This document shows positions 7,771 through 13,205 of a stretch of 16,265 bases of DNA, in pieces. How positions within the stretch are numbered: the first letter of the stretch is position 1; each line of letters starts with the position of its first letter. This DNA is from DASUFZ01 sp035541475 (GTDB taxonomy: Bacteria; Myxococcota_A; UBA9160; SMWR01): assembly GCA_035541475.1 (NCBI GenBank), contig DATKND010000145.1, forward strand, positions 1 through 16,265, read 5' to 3'. The position numbers were made by a program, and so were the translations under genes. The notes under the pieces are model-generated. The model saw only the letters and a program-made list of their open reading frames with translations, did not search any database and had not been told where the DNA came from.

Positions 7771-8388
7771 TCACGCGCCGGGGGCGTCACGTCGCATGTG
7801 CCAGAGGCGGACCTCGAGGCAGCGCGACTCGCCCACCACCGCGAAGCCGGCGGCCTCGTAGAACGGCACGTTCTCGGGGCGATCGGTCTCGAGGTACGCG
7901 AAGACGCCGTCCGACGCCGCGCGCGCGCAGAGCGCGGCGATCAGCGCGCGGCCGAACCCGCGGCGCTGCAGCGGAGGATCGACGCCGAGGGCGGCGACGT
8001 ACCAGTGGGGCGTGCGGGGGTGGAGCGCATCGAGGTGGCGGAAGACGCGCATCCAGCGCGAGCGCACGCGCGGGCCTTGCGTCAGCCAGGCGCGCAGCAG
8101 CGACGGCAGCGGCGGAGGCGGGAGCGGGTACGCGAAGGGCGGCGTGGCCAGCAGCGCGCCCGCGCAGCGCTCGCCGGCGCGCGCCTCGAGCGCGAGACCC
8201 GCGCGCCGCACGACGGGAAGCAGATCGCGCATGCCGCGCTCGTTGGCGCGCAGTCGCCGCGCGGGGTCGGGTCCGAGCACCGCCACGTGGAGTGGGTTGT
8301 CGCGAAAGGCCCGCGCGAGCACGCCCGCGGCCTCGCGCTCGTGAGGCTCCGCGATCGGCGCGATCCCGGCGTCGGGTGCGCTCGTCAC
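7771..8388 (-). CDS. GNAT family N-acetyltransferase
   Basis: A 205-residue GCN5-related acetyltransferase. The acetyl-CoA pyrophosphate loop QRRGFGRALI is at 141-150, preceded by the beta-4 strand WYVAALGVDPPL (129-140) and followed by YLETDRPENVPFYEAAGF (165-182), a typical GNAT C-terminal half. The N-terminal half has a Pro-rich loop (about 88-96) and RWMRVFRHLDALHP (111-124), as in GNAT proteins of the Rv-type 'N-acetyltransferase' group that show little substrate information. The start is GTG 8388, whose GTGA overlaps the stop of the upstream VOC gene, indicating translational coupling. The next gene begins 34 bp further on. Substrate unknown. Confidence 0.88.
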   Translation of the reverse strand: MTSAPDAGIAPIAEPHEREAAGVLARAFRDNPLHVAVLGPDPARRLRANERGMRDLLPVVRRAGLALEARAGERCAGALLATPPFAYPLPPPPLPSLLRAWLTQGPRVRSRWMRVFRHLDALHPRTPHWYVAALGVDPPLQRRGFGRALIAALCARAASDGVFAYLETDRPENVPFYEAAGFAVVGESRCLEVRLWHMRRDAPGA

Positions 8389-8831
8389 GGCCGCGTGTCG
8401 CGCGGCTTCGTCTCCACCAGCTCGATCAAGGTGCCGTCCGGGTCCGTGACGAACACCGCCTTCGCCCGCAGGCTCGCGTTCTCGATGCGGGTGTCCCGGA
8501 GCACGCGCGCGCCGTGGGCGGCGAGCCGCGCGACGCTCGCGTCGATCTCGTCCACGCGCAGCGAGAGGTGCGTGAGCCCGAGCGCGTTCATCGCGCGCGG
8601 CGAGCCGTCGCCGACGCAGCCCGGCGCGGCGTAGTGAAGGAGCTCGATGCGCAGTCCATCGCGCACGAGGTAGACGGCGCGCAGCCGCACCGGCGAGAGA
8701 CGCAGCAGCGTCTCGGACGGCTCGCCCTCGACCGCGAGCTCGCTCTCGACCGCGAAGCCGAGCGCGTCGCGATAGAAGGCCAGCGAGCGCTCGAGATCCG
8801 AGACGCAGATGCCGAGGTGGCTGACGCGCAA
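8385..8831 (-). CDS. VOC family protein (glyoxalase/bleomycin resistance/dioxygenase fold)
   Basis: A 148-residue vicinal-oxygen-chelate protein with two beta-alpha-beta-beta-beta modules. The first opens with VSHLGICVSDLERSLAFYRD and includes IELLHY; the second opens with LTHLSLRVDEIDASVARL and ends FVTDPDGTLIELVET. The histidine at residue 5, the histidine in LTHL and the glutamates in IELL and IELVE are candidate metal ligands, as in glyoxalase I or methylmalonyl-CoA epimerase relatives. The start is TTG 8831, because VOC proteins begin at this point and the frame gives no ATG or GTG close by; a short GAGG lies very near. It begins 6 bp after the CBS gene stop and overlaps the GNAT gene by 4 bp. 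The substrate cannot be assigned. Confidence 0.88.
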   Translation of the reverse strand: MRVSHLGICVSDLERSLAFYRDALGFAVESELAVEGEPSETLLRLSPVRLRAVYLVRDGLRIELLHYAAPGCVGDGSPRAMNALGLTHLSLRVDEIDASVARLAAHGARVLRDTRIENASLRAKAVFVTDPDGTLIELVETKPRDTRP

Positions 8832-8837
8832 GCCTCG

Positions 8838-9386
8838 CTACGCACCCTCGCGCGAGCGGGTGGTCGGCTCGCCCACCTCGTTCGGCAGGTTCAGCACCTC
8901 GCGCGGGAACGCGTCGACCAGGAAGGTGACGACCTCGCGCACCGAGATGACGCCGTAGGGACGATGCTCGTCGTCCACGACGGGCACGTGGCGGAAGCCG
9001 CCGACCGACATCCGATTCAGCACGTGGGCCACCGTCGCATGCACCGAGAGCGTGTCGGGGTCGGGCGTCATCACCTCGCCGAGCGGCAGCGACGCCGGAT
9101 TGCGGCCGCGATCGACGATGCGGAAGAGCACGTCGCGCTCGGTGAAGATGCCGGTCAGCTTGGAGCGCGCGCTGCCATCGTCGGTGACGAGCACGCAGCC
9201 GCGATGCTCGCGCTGCATCGCGCGCATCGCATCGGTCACGGTGTCCTCGGGGGTCAACGTGATCGGGCGCTGGGCCGGCAGCACCGTGAGCGGCTCGCGC
9301 AGGAGCCGGGCGTCGAAGCCGTGGCTGGCGCGGGGCCGCGGGGTCTCGAAATAGCTCTCGTCGAACTCGTCTCGCTCGAAGGTCAT
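8838..9386 (-). CDS. CBS-domain-pair protein
   Basis: A 182-residue protein made of two CBS domains (about 35-95 and 103-160) with no attached catalytic domain. The domains show the usual endings, GCVLVTDDGSARSKLTGIF followed by TERDVL, and FRHVPVVDDEHRPYGVISVR followed by EVV. CBS pairs bind adenine nucleotides or S-adenosylmethionine and act as energy sensors or regulatory subunits. The ATG at 9386 has an AGGAGG ribosome binding site 6-8 bases upstream; an in-frame extension upstream of it would run through the promoter region and is not credible. It is the first gene of the minus-strand cluster, with a plausible sigma-70 type promoter at 9424-9452. What it regulates is not evident. Confidence 0.92.
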   Translation of the reverse strand: MTFERDEFDESYFETPRPRASHGFDARLLREPLTVLPAQRPITLTPEDTVTDAMRAMQREHRGCVLVTDDGSARSKLTGIFTERDVLFRIVDRGRNPASLPLGEVMTPDPDTLSVHATVAHVLNRMSVGGFRHVPVVDDEHRPYGVISVREVVTFLVDAFPREVLNLPNEVGEPTTRSREGA

Positions 9387-9423
9387 CGGACGTCCTCCTG
9401 GACATGCGGACCGTCCAAGGACT

Positions 9424-9452
9424 CTTTTACCCGGCGACGCCATGGGTTGCAA
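9424..9452 (-). promoter_or_regulatory. Predicted sigma-70-type promoter of the CBS-to-acyl-CoA-ligase cluster
   Basis: On the minus strand TTGCAA (9447-9452, -35) is followed after 17 bp by TAAAAG (9424-9429, -10). Each hexamer matches four of six consensus bases and the spacing is ideal. Transcription would start near 9417, leaving a leader of about 30 nt that contains the AGGAGG of the CBS gene. The -35 lies inside the perfect palindrome TGCAATTGCA plus one base, so a dimeric regulator could bind there. Not experimentally supported. Confidence 0.45.
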
Positions 9453-9553
9453 TTGCAGAGGCCGATTCGGTCCTACAACGGTGTGAGGATGCGCACGACA
9501 TTCCTGCTCCGGAGCGACACAGGCTCTCCTCCGGACGGGCACCGAGTTTTCGA

Positions 9554-9583
9554 TTGATCCGTCCGGCGGGGCGGGCGTAGACT
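9554..9583 (+). promoter_or_regulatory. Predicted sigma-70-type promoter driving the structured RNA
   Basis: TTGATC (9554-9559) and TAGACT (9578-9583) are separated by 18 bp and each agree well with the -35 and -10 consensus in an otherwise very GC-rich background. The expected transcription start is about 9589-9591, immediately before the first base-paired segment of the RNA candidate. No Shine-Dalgarno or start codon follows at a useful distance, which fits a non-coding transcript better than an mRNA. Confidence 0.45.
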
Positions 9584-9589
9584 GATTCC

Positions 9590-9746
9590 CGCATCGGTCC
9601 CGTTCGCGGGTGTTGCCGATGCTCCGGCACCGCGGTCGACCCGACGCGTTGGAGCTCGCGTCGGTAGCCCGCGGGGCAACTCGCGGAGCATCGGCGTCGT
9701 CGCGCAGCCCGGCGCGAGGGCGTGCGACGTGCGAACGGGACACGGG
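9590..9746 (+). ncRNA. Candidate structured non-coding RNA (three-way junction; possibly 6S-like)
   Basis: The segment can fold into one closed structure using perfect complementarity. A closing stem pairs GTCCCGTTCGC (9597-9607) with GCGAACGGGAC (9731-9741). Stem 2 pairs GCCGATGCTCCG (9615-9626) with CGGAGCATCGGC (9684-9695) and continues with CCGCGG (9630-9635)/CCGCGG (9669-9674) and an 8-bp hairpin CCGACGCG/CGCGTCGG (9641-9664). Stem 3 (9699-9728) pairs GTCGCGC/GCGTGCGAC-side bases and GCCC/GGGC around a 7-nt loop. Two perfect 11-12 bp distant pairings nested in this way are unlikely by chance. Length, nested rod shape and a hairpin on the 3' strand of the junction recall 6S RNA, but I do not see a sequence signature that proves it. 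RNase P, tmRNA and SRP RNA motifs are not apparent. Confidence 0.4.
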
Positions 9747-9749
9747 CGT

Positions 9750-9776
9750 CCGGGGCGGAGCGTCGCTTCGCCCCGG
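9750..9776 (+). terminator. Strong GC hairpin, possible terminator of the RNA candidate
   Basis: CCGGGGCGGAGC (9750-9761) pairs with GCTTCGCCCCGG (9765-9776) over 12 bp including one G-U pair, with a 3-nt loop. It begins directly after the closing stem of the RNA candidate. What follows is a C-run and TCTTCTTACT rather than a clean U-tract, so intrinsic termination is plausible but not textbook; it may instead protect a 3' end. Confidence 0.35.
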
Positions 9777-9787
9777 TCGCCCCCCCT

Positions 9788-9835
9788 CTTCTTACTCCGC
9801 TTCTTACTCCGCTTCTTACTCCGCTTCTTACTCCG
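9788..9835. repeat. 12-bp tandem repeat, four perfect copies
   Basis: The unit CTTCTTACTCCG occurs four times head to tail without a mismatch (9788-9799, 9800-9811, 9812-9823, 9824-9835). Because 12 is a multiple of three, all frames across it give four-residue peptide repeats (KRSK on the minus strand; LLTP or SYSA on the plus strand), but the flanks show no coding character. It is lower in GC than the surroundings and follows a run of seven or more C residues. The end of the array abuts a GTTCGC-CTTC-GCGAAC hairpin. Copy number may vary between strains. Confidence 0.9.
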
Positions 9836-9888
9836 TTCGCCTTCGCGAACTGCGCGCGGCTTCGCCGCTTGCGGCGCGCTCCGCGCGC
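9835..9888. repeat. Hairpin cluster containing a shared intergenic repeat
   Basis: A perfect 6-bp hairpin GTTCGC/GCGAAC with loop CTTC (9835-9850) is followed by a second palindrome in which GCGCGCGG (9852-9859) pairs with CCGCGCGC (9881-9888), enclosing GCGGC-TTC-GCCGC or GCCGC-TT-GCGGC. The reverse complement of 9850-9872 is nearly identical to 14343-14367, which adds two single bases. This suggests a dispersed palindromic repeat family of the REP/BIME kind. No encoded protein. Confidence 0.55.
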
Positions 9889-9947
9889 CATATTCCCAAG
9901 CTTCGGTCCCCGAGGCCCGAGCCAGCGCTTTACGGCACCTGCGTGCA

Positions 9948-9966
9948 TCGCCGCCGGTTGCGGCGA
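9948..9966. repeat. Perfect short hairpin
   Basis: TCGCCGC (9948-9954) and GCGGCGA (9960-9966) form a 7-bp stem around CGGTT. It is the last of a series of hairpins before the acyltransferase gene and has no U-tract on either side. Function unknown. Confidence 0.5.
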
Positions 9967-10024
9967 CCCGCTCGTCTTCGGCTCGCTTCATTTCCTTGCT
10001 GCAATCGGAAGAAGACCTCTTGCT

Positions 10025-10030
10025 TAGAAT
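10025..10030 (+). promoter_or_regulatory. -10-like hexamer TAGAAT just upstream of the acyltransferase ATG
   Basis: TAGAAT lies only 7 bases before ATG 10038, where no Shine-Dalgarno is present. If used as a -10 element, transcription would start at or next to the start codon and give a leaderless mRNA. No good -35 hexamer is found at the right spacing, so support is modest. Confidence 0.3.
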
Positions 10031-10037
10031 CGCGAGC

Positions 10038-10943
10038 ATGTCGGTGGGGGAACCGCGCCGAAAACGAAGAGGCGGACCCTTCCGGCGATTCCGCAAGGCG
10101 CTGCGCGGGTGGGTGGTGCCGCGGCTCGTCGGGCTGGCGCTCGCCGTGGTGCCGTCGTTCTACCTGCTCTACATGCGCTTCGTATATGCGACGAGCCGCG
10201 TGCGCGCGAATGATTTCATGCGACTCCACGACATCATCCGCGAGCACGACGGCGCGGTCGGACTGCTCTGGCACGAGGAGGTCTTCACGGTCGCGTACGG
10301 CTATCCGCACCTCGGCTTCCGTCCCCACACGCTCGCGAGCCTCGGCCGCATCGGCGAGCTGATCACGCGACTCCTGCTGAGCTGCGGCTTCGTGGTCTTC
10401 CGCGGCGGCTCGAGCGCGAAGCCCTCCCGCCGTCGGGCCGACGTCGTGCCGGACCTGATCGAGCACATGCGCACGCACCGCGAGGTCGTCTACGGGCTGA
10501 CGGTCGACGGCTCGCAGGGGCCGCCCTATCGCATGAAACGCGGCGGTGTCGTCGTGGCCCGGGAGTGCGGAAGGCCCGTCGTGCTCGTGCGCACGTGGTA
10601 CCGGCGCTGCCTGCGCCTGCCGACCTGGGATCGCACGGCGATTCCGCTGCCGTGGAACGAGATCGCCTACACAATCGCCGGTCCGTACGCCGTGCCCTCC
10701 GACGCGGCGTCGGAGGTCGGCCTCGCGCGCTTCGTGCTCGAGCTCGAGGACGAGCTGATCGAGCTGGCGCTGCGAAGCTACGCGGAGATGGGTCAGTCGC
10801 CGCCCGCCGCGCTGCGCAGGCGCAGCGCCGAGGAGCGCGAGGAGCTGCTCCGCGGCGCGAATCGCTCCTACGCGCCCGCCGATGGCATTTCGCCGACGGG
10901 CGCCTTGCGCGACACGACCGCCCAGTCGAGCACCAGCCGGTAG
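10038..10943 (+). CDS. DUF374-type lysophospholipid acyltransferase family protein
   Basis: A 301-residue protein with a basic N-terminus (RRKRRGGPFRRFRK), one hydrophobic segment (about 26-47) and the DUF374 acyltransferase pattern: WHEEVF (78-83) at the usual His motif position, SLGRIGELITRLLLSCGFVVFRG with GSS at about 101-126, and VDGSQGPPYRMKRGGVVVA (157-174), the DGPxGPxxxxKxG motif. Relatives acylate lipid A or other lysophospholipids at the inner membrane. ATG 10038 is chosen because it has the family N-terminus, a basic tail plus membrane anchor, and a TAGAAT 7 bases upstream; there is no Shine-Dalgarno. The last 25 residues (277-301) lack family character and lie antisense to the end of the AI-2E transporter gene, a 76-bp convergent overlap, suggesting a run-on after loss of an earlier stop. 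Confidence 0.85.
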   Translation: MSVGEPRRKRRGGPFRRFRKALRGWVVPRLVGLALAVVPSFYLLYMRFVYATSRVRANDFMRLHDIIREHDGAVGLLWHEEVFTVAYGYPHLGFRPHTLASLGRIGELITRLLLSCGFVVFRGGSSAKPSRRRADVVPDLIEHMRTHREVVYGLTVDGSQGPPYRMKRGGVVVARECGRPVVLVRTWYRRCLRLPTWDRTAIPLPWNEIAYTIAGPYAVPSDAASEVGLARFVLELEDELIELALRSYAEMGQSPPAALRRRSAEEREELLRGANRSYAPADGISPTGALRDTTAQSSTSR

Positions 10944-11950
10944 GCGACCGCCAGGAGCGTCGGTCCGAGGAACACGCCGATGAAGCCGAAGGCGATCACG
11001 CCGCCGATCACGCCGAAGAAGATCAGGATGAAGGGCAGGGCGCTGCCTTGCGAGATCAGCCAGGGCTTCACGAAGTTGTCGATGCTGCTGACGCCAAGGC
11101 TCCAGATCAGCAGGAAGACGGCCCAGCCGGTCGAGCCGTGCTGATAGATCCAGATCGTCGCGGGGCCCCAGACCATCGGCGGCCCCATCGGCACGATCGA
11201 CAGGAAGAAGGTCAGGAATCCCAGCAGCACGGCGCCGGGGACTCCCGCGATCAGGAAGCCGACGCCGGCCAGGACCCCCTGCACGAGCGCCGTGCCGAGG
11301 ATCCCGTACACCACGCTGCGAATGGTGTCGACGGCGGTCTGCACCAGGTGCTCGGCGCGCGGACCCGCGATGCGGACGGCGCCCGCGCGCACGCGCCGCG
11401 CGAGCGCGACACCGTCTCGGTACAGGAAGAAGGCGATCAGGATGCTGACCGCGAGCTCGACCACCCCCTGGCCGAGCACCAGGCCGCTGCTCAGCAGCCA
11501 GCTCGTGGCCGGCTCGATGAAGCGGCGCATCTCGTCGAGCAGGCGCGCGCTGTCGCCCGCCAGGGTGGTCCAGTAGTCGACGGCGCGCGGGCCGACGATC
11601 GGCAGCCGGCCGAGCCACTCGGGCGGCGCGGGAGGTCCCGCCTCGAGCCAGCGCTGCGTGGCGCCGGCCAGGTCGCGCGCGCTGTCCGCGACGCTGAAGC
11701 CGACGATCACGATCGGGAGCAGCAGGATCAGGGCGGCCGCGAGCGTCATCAGCAGCGCCGCGGTCGTGCGCCGCTGCGGGCCGACCGCGTCGAGCACGCG
11801 CTCGTGGAGCGGCGTGGTCGCGAGCCACAGCACCACGGCCCACAGCAGCGCCGACGCGAAGGGCCGCAGCACGATCGCGCAGCCGATCAGCAGCAGCGCG
11901 AGCGCCACGCCGCTGATCACCTGCTCGAAGCGCCGGCTCTCCGCGCTCAT
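10868..11950 (-). CDS. AI-2E family transporter (PerM/TqsA-like membrane protein)
   Basis: A 360-residue polytopic inner-membrane protein. Hydrophobic segments are seen near 11-45, 64-88, 150-180, 210-280 and 285-345, with a soluble stretch between about 88 and 150, the classic layout of the UPF0118/AI-2E exporter family. Diagnostic sequence includes GVPGAVLLGFLTFFLSIVPM, then GPPMVWGPATIWIY and SSIDNFVKPWLIS. Family members have been linked to autoinducer-2 export, Na+/H+ antiport and metabolite efflux; the substrate here is unknown. The ATG at 11950 starts 9 bp after the ppnP stop. The C-terminal 25 codons overlap the end of the convergent acyltransferase gene; since those codons include the end of the last membrane segment, this gene is the likelier ancestral owner of the sequence. 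Confidence 0.92.
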   Translation of the reverse strand: MSAESRRFEQVISGVALALLLIGCAIVLRPFASALLWAVVLWLATTPLHERVLDAVGPQRRTTAALLMTLAAALILLLPIVIVGFSVADSARDLAGATQRWLEAGPPAPPEWLGRLPIVGPRAVDYWTTLAGDSARLLDEMRRFIEPATSWLLSSGLVLGQGVVELAVSILIAFFLYRDGVALARRVRAGAVRIAGPRAEHLVQTAVDTIRSVVYGILGTALVQGVLAGVGFLIAGVPGAVLLGFLTFFLSIVPMGPPMVWGPATIWIYQHGSTGWAVFLLIWSLGVSSIDNFVKPWLISQGSALPFILIFFGVIGGVIAFGFIGVFLGPTLLAVAYRLVLDWAVVSRKAPVGEMPSAGA

Positions 11951-11959
11951 CGGCGCGCG

Positions 11960-12280
11960 CTAGCCGAAGTGGCAGACGTAGTGGAGCGTCTCGAGCGTCT
12001 CGATGCGGAAGTGGCTCCGGCCCGGCACCTCGAAGCGCTGCCCGCCCCGGTACTCGATCACGCGACCGCTGTCCGCGATCTCGACGCGGCAGCGCCCCTC
12101 GAGCAGCTCCATCACCTCGGGCGCGGCCGTCTCGAAACGCAGCTCGCCGGGCAGGATCACGCCGACCGACTTCCGGCTGCCGTCCGGGAAGAGGACGGTG
12201 TGGCTGATGCAGCGGCCATCGAAGAAGACGTTCGCCTTCTTCGACACCGACACGCCGTCGAAGCGCTCGGCCGAGGACAT
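11960..12280 (-). CDS. ppnP: Pyrimidine/purine nucleoside phosphorylase
   Basis: A 106-residue single-domain cupin matching the PpnP (formerly DUF1255/YaiE) family, which splits several purine and pyrimidine nucleosides with phosphate to give base plus ribose-1-phosphate in the cytoplasm. The family core is clear: SVGVILPGELRFETAAPEVM followed by ELLEGRCRVEI, and then RFEVPGRSHFRIE and a C-terminal HYVCHFG, aligned with the E. coli protein (94 residues). The extra residues are at the N-terminus (SSAERFDGVSVSKKANVFFDG), as in many longer homologues. ATG 12280 has AGGAG at 12287-12291. It sits between a secretin-like gene and an AI-2E transporter on the same strand with gaps of 31 and 9 bp, likely one transcript. 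Confidence 0.93.
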   Translation of the reverse strand: MSSAERFDGVSVSKKANVFFDGRCISHTVLFPDGSRKSVGVILPGELRFETAAPEVMELLEGRCRVEIADSGRVIEYRGGQRFEVPGRSHFRIETLETLHYVCHFG

Positions 12281-12311
12281 CGAAGACTCCTATGGAAAAA
12301 GGAAACCGAGT

Positions 12312-13145
12312 CTACTGGATCTCGGCGGTGACGAGCAGCAGGCTCTCGTCACCGCTGTGGCTCGTGCCCGCGCCCGAGAGAGCGCTCCGCTCCTCCGACT
12401 GCGCGTCGCGTACGATGCCGCCGAGCGCGACCGTGCGACCGGGCTCGAGCACGATGCGCATGTCTCCATCCGAGTGCGCGATCGTGCCGTCGCGGGCGAC
12501 GCTCGCGTCGAAGGGTCGCAGCGAGAGCTCGATGCGCCCGTCGCCGAGGATGCGCGGACTCGCCTCGAAGCCCGAGTCGGCGGCGACGTAGCGGGTCGAC
12601 TCCGTCACCATCCGTCCTGCCGGCCCCGGCTGGACCCGGCGCGTCGTCACGGGCACCGAGGTTCCGGTCGCGATGCGGCCGGTCTGCCCGTCGAGGACGA
12701 CGAGTGTTCCGGCGAGCGTGCCACCGCCGCGCGTCAGCCCCTCGTCCACGTGCACCGCGGCGCCCGATCCGCCGGGCCAGGCGACGTTGCCGATCCGCAC
12801 GGGACCCGCGTCGGTCGACCAGGTCACGCGCGCGCCGCGCGCCGCGAGATCCCGCGCGCCGCGCGACTCGTAGCGGAGGAGCACGCTGCGCGTGCGGACG
12901 TCGAGCGTCGCGAGCAGCGCGAGTGCGCTCTCCACCGCGCGCGCCGAGCCCGACAGCACGAGCGTGTTGGTGCGACGATCGGCGACGGCGCGGCCCTCGC
13001 CGGACATCGCGGTCTCCACGAGCGGCAGCAGCTCGTCCGCCGTGCGATGGCGCACCGCGTAGGTGCGGAACACCTGCGCCGCCGCCGGCGACGCCAGCGC
13101 CAGGACCAGGCACGCGATCCCCGCGAGTCGACGCGCGCGCTGCAC
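12312..13145 (-). CDS. Exported secretin-like protein with NolW-type domain
   Basis: A 277-residue exported protein. A signal peptide covers residues 1-23 (ARR, hydrophobic core LAGIACLVLALA, cleavage near AAA-Q). The next part, RTYAVRHRTADELLPLVETA followed by ADRRTNTLVLSGSARAVE, is a secretin N1/NolW-type domain. A C-terminal half includes GQTGRIATGTSVPV, GFEASPRILGDGRIELSLRP and LLLVTAEI, resembling a compact secretin beta-domain of type II/III secretion and type IV pilus secretins. It is far shorter than true secretins (usually over 450 residues) and has no second N-domain. GTG 13145 is supported by GGAGG upstream. Location is periplasm or outer membrane. No secretion-system partners are nearby; downstream are ppnP and an AI-2E transporter. 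Confidence 0.7.
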   Translation of the reverse strand: MQRARRLAGIACLVLALASPAAAQVFRTYAVRHRTADELLPLVETAMSGEGRAVADRRTNTLVLSGSARAVESALALLATLDVRTRSVLLRYESRGARDLAARGARVTWSTDAGPVRIGNVAWPGGSGAAVHVDEGLTRGGGTLAGTLVVLDGQTGRIATGTSVPVTTRRVQPGPAGRMVTESTRYVAADSGFEASPRILGDGRIELSLRPFDASVARDGTIAHSDGDMRIVLEPGRTVALGGIVRDAQSEERSALSGAGTSHSGDESLLLVTAEIQ

Positions 13146-13169
13146 CCGATCTCCCTCCGACCCGACCGC

Positions 13170-13193
13170 TGACGCCCGCGCCCGCAGGCGTCA
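13170..13193. promoter_or_regulatory. Perfect inverted repeat in divergent promoter region, candidate operator
   Basis: TGACGCC (13170-13176) and GGCGTCA (13187-13193) are exact reverse complements with a 10-nt spacer, centred between the secretin-like gene (start 13145, minus) and the serine hydrolase gene (start 13206, plus) in a 60-bp intergenic region. Centre-to-centre spacing of 17 bp fits a dimeric regulator. A hairpin role is possible but the position, not transcribed as a 3' end, favours an operator. Confidence 0.35.
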
Positions 13194-13205
13194 CACTCGG
13201 GCCCC

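Larger units (their letters stand above)
9387..10037. other. Long intergenic region with divergent promoters, candidate RNA and repeats
   Basis: About 650 bp without a credible protein gene. From left to right it holds the minus-strand promoter of the CBS cluster, two perfect 10-bp palindromes (TGCAATTGCA at 9448-9457 and GCTCCGGAGC at 9506-9515), a plus-strand promoter (9554-9583), a structured RNA candidate (9590-9746), a strong hairpin (9750-9776), a C-run, a four-copy 12-bp repeat (9788-9835) and further hairpins (9835-9850, 9852-9888, 9948-9966). Open frames across it encode only low-complexity Arg/Ser/Ala-rich or KRSK/LLTP/SYSA repeat peptides with no family match, so I treat them as chance. 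The last 70 bp (9967-10037) hold only a -10-like hexamer before the acyltransferase start. Confidence 0.7.

Noticed and set aside
8292..9557. Plus-strand open frame of 421 codons
   Set aside because: Antisense to the GNAT, VOC and CBS genes, which all have clear domain motifs.
9590..9746. MITE or transposon end explanation for the inverted repeats
   Set aside because: The inverted repeats are nested and separated by side hairpins, no target-site duplication is evident, and a promoter sits exactly at the 5' side; a structured RNA is a better fit, though not excluded.
9788..9835. CRISPR array
   Set aside because: Direct 12-bp tandem repeats with no spacers and no cas genes.
9473..10096. Minus-strand frame encoding a KRSK-repeat basic peptide
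   Set aside because: The repeat comes from the 12-bp tandem array; flanks lack coding character and it runs antisense into the acyltransferase gene.
9610..10362. Plus-strand frame of 250 codons with SYSA repeats through the intergenic region
   Set aside because: Overlaps the RNA candidate and the acyltransferase gene in a different frame, with no recognisable domain or ribosome binding site.
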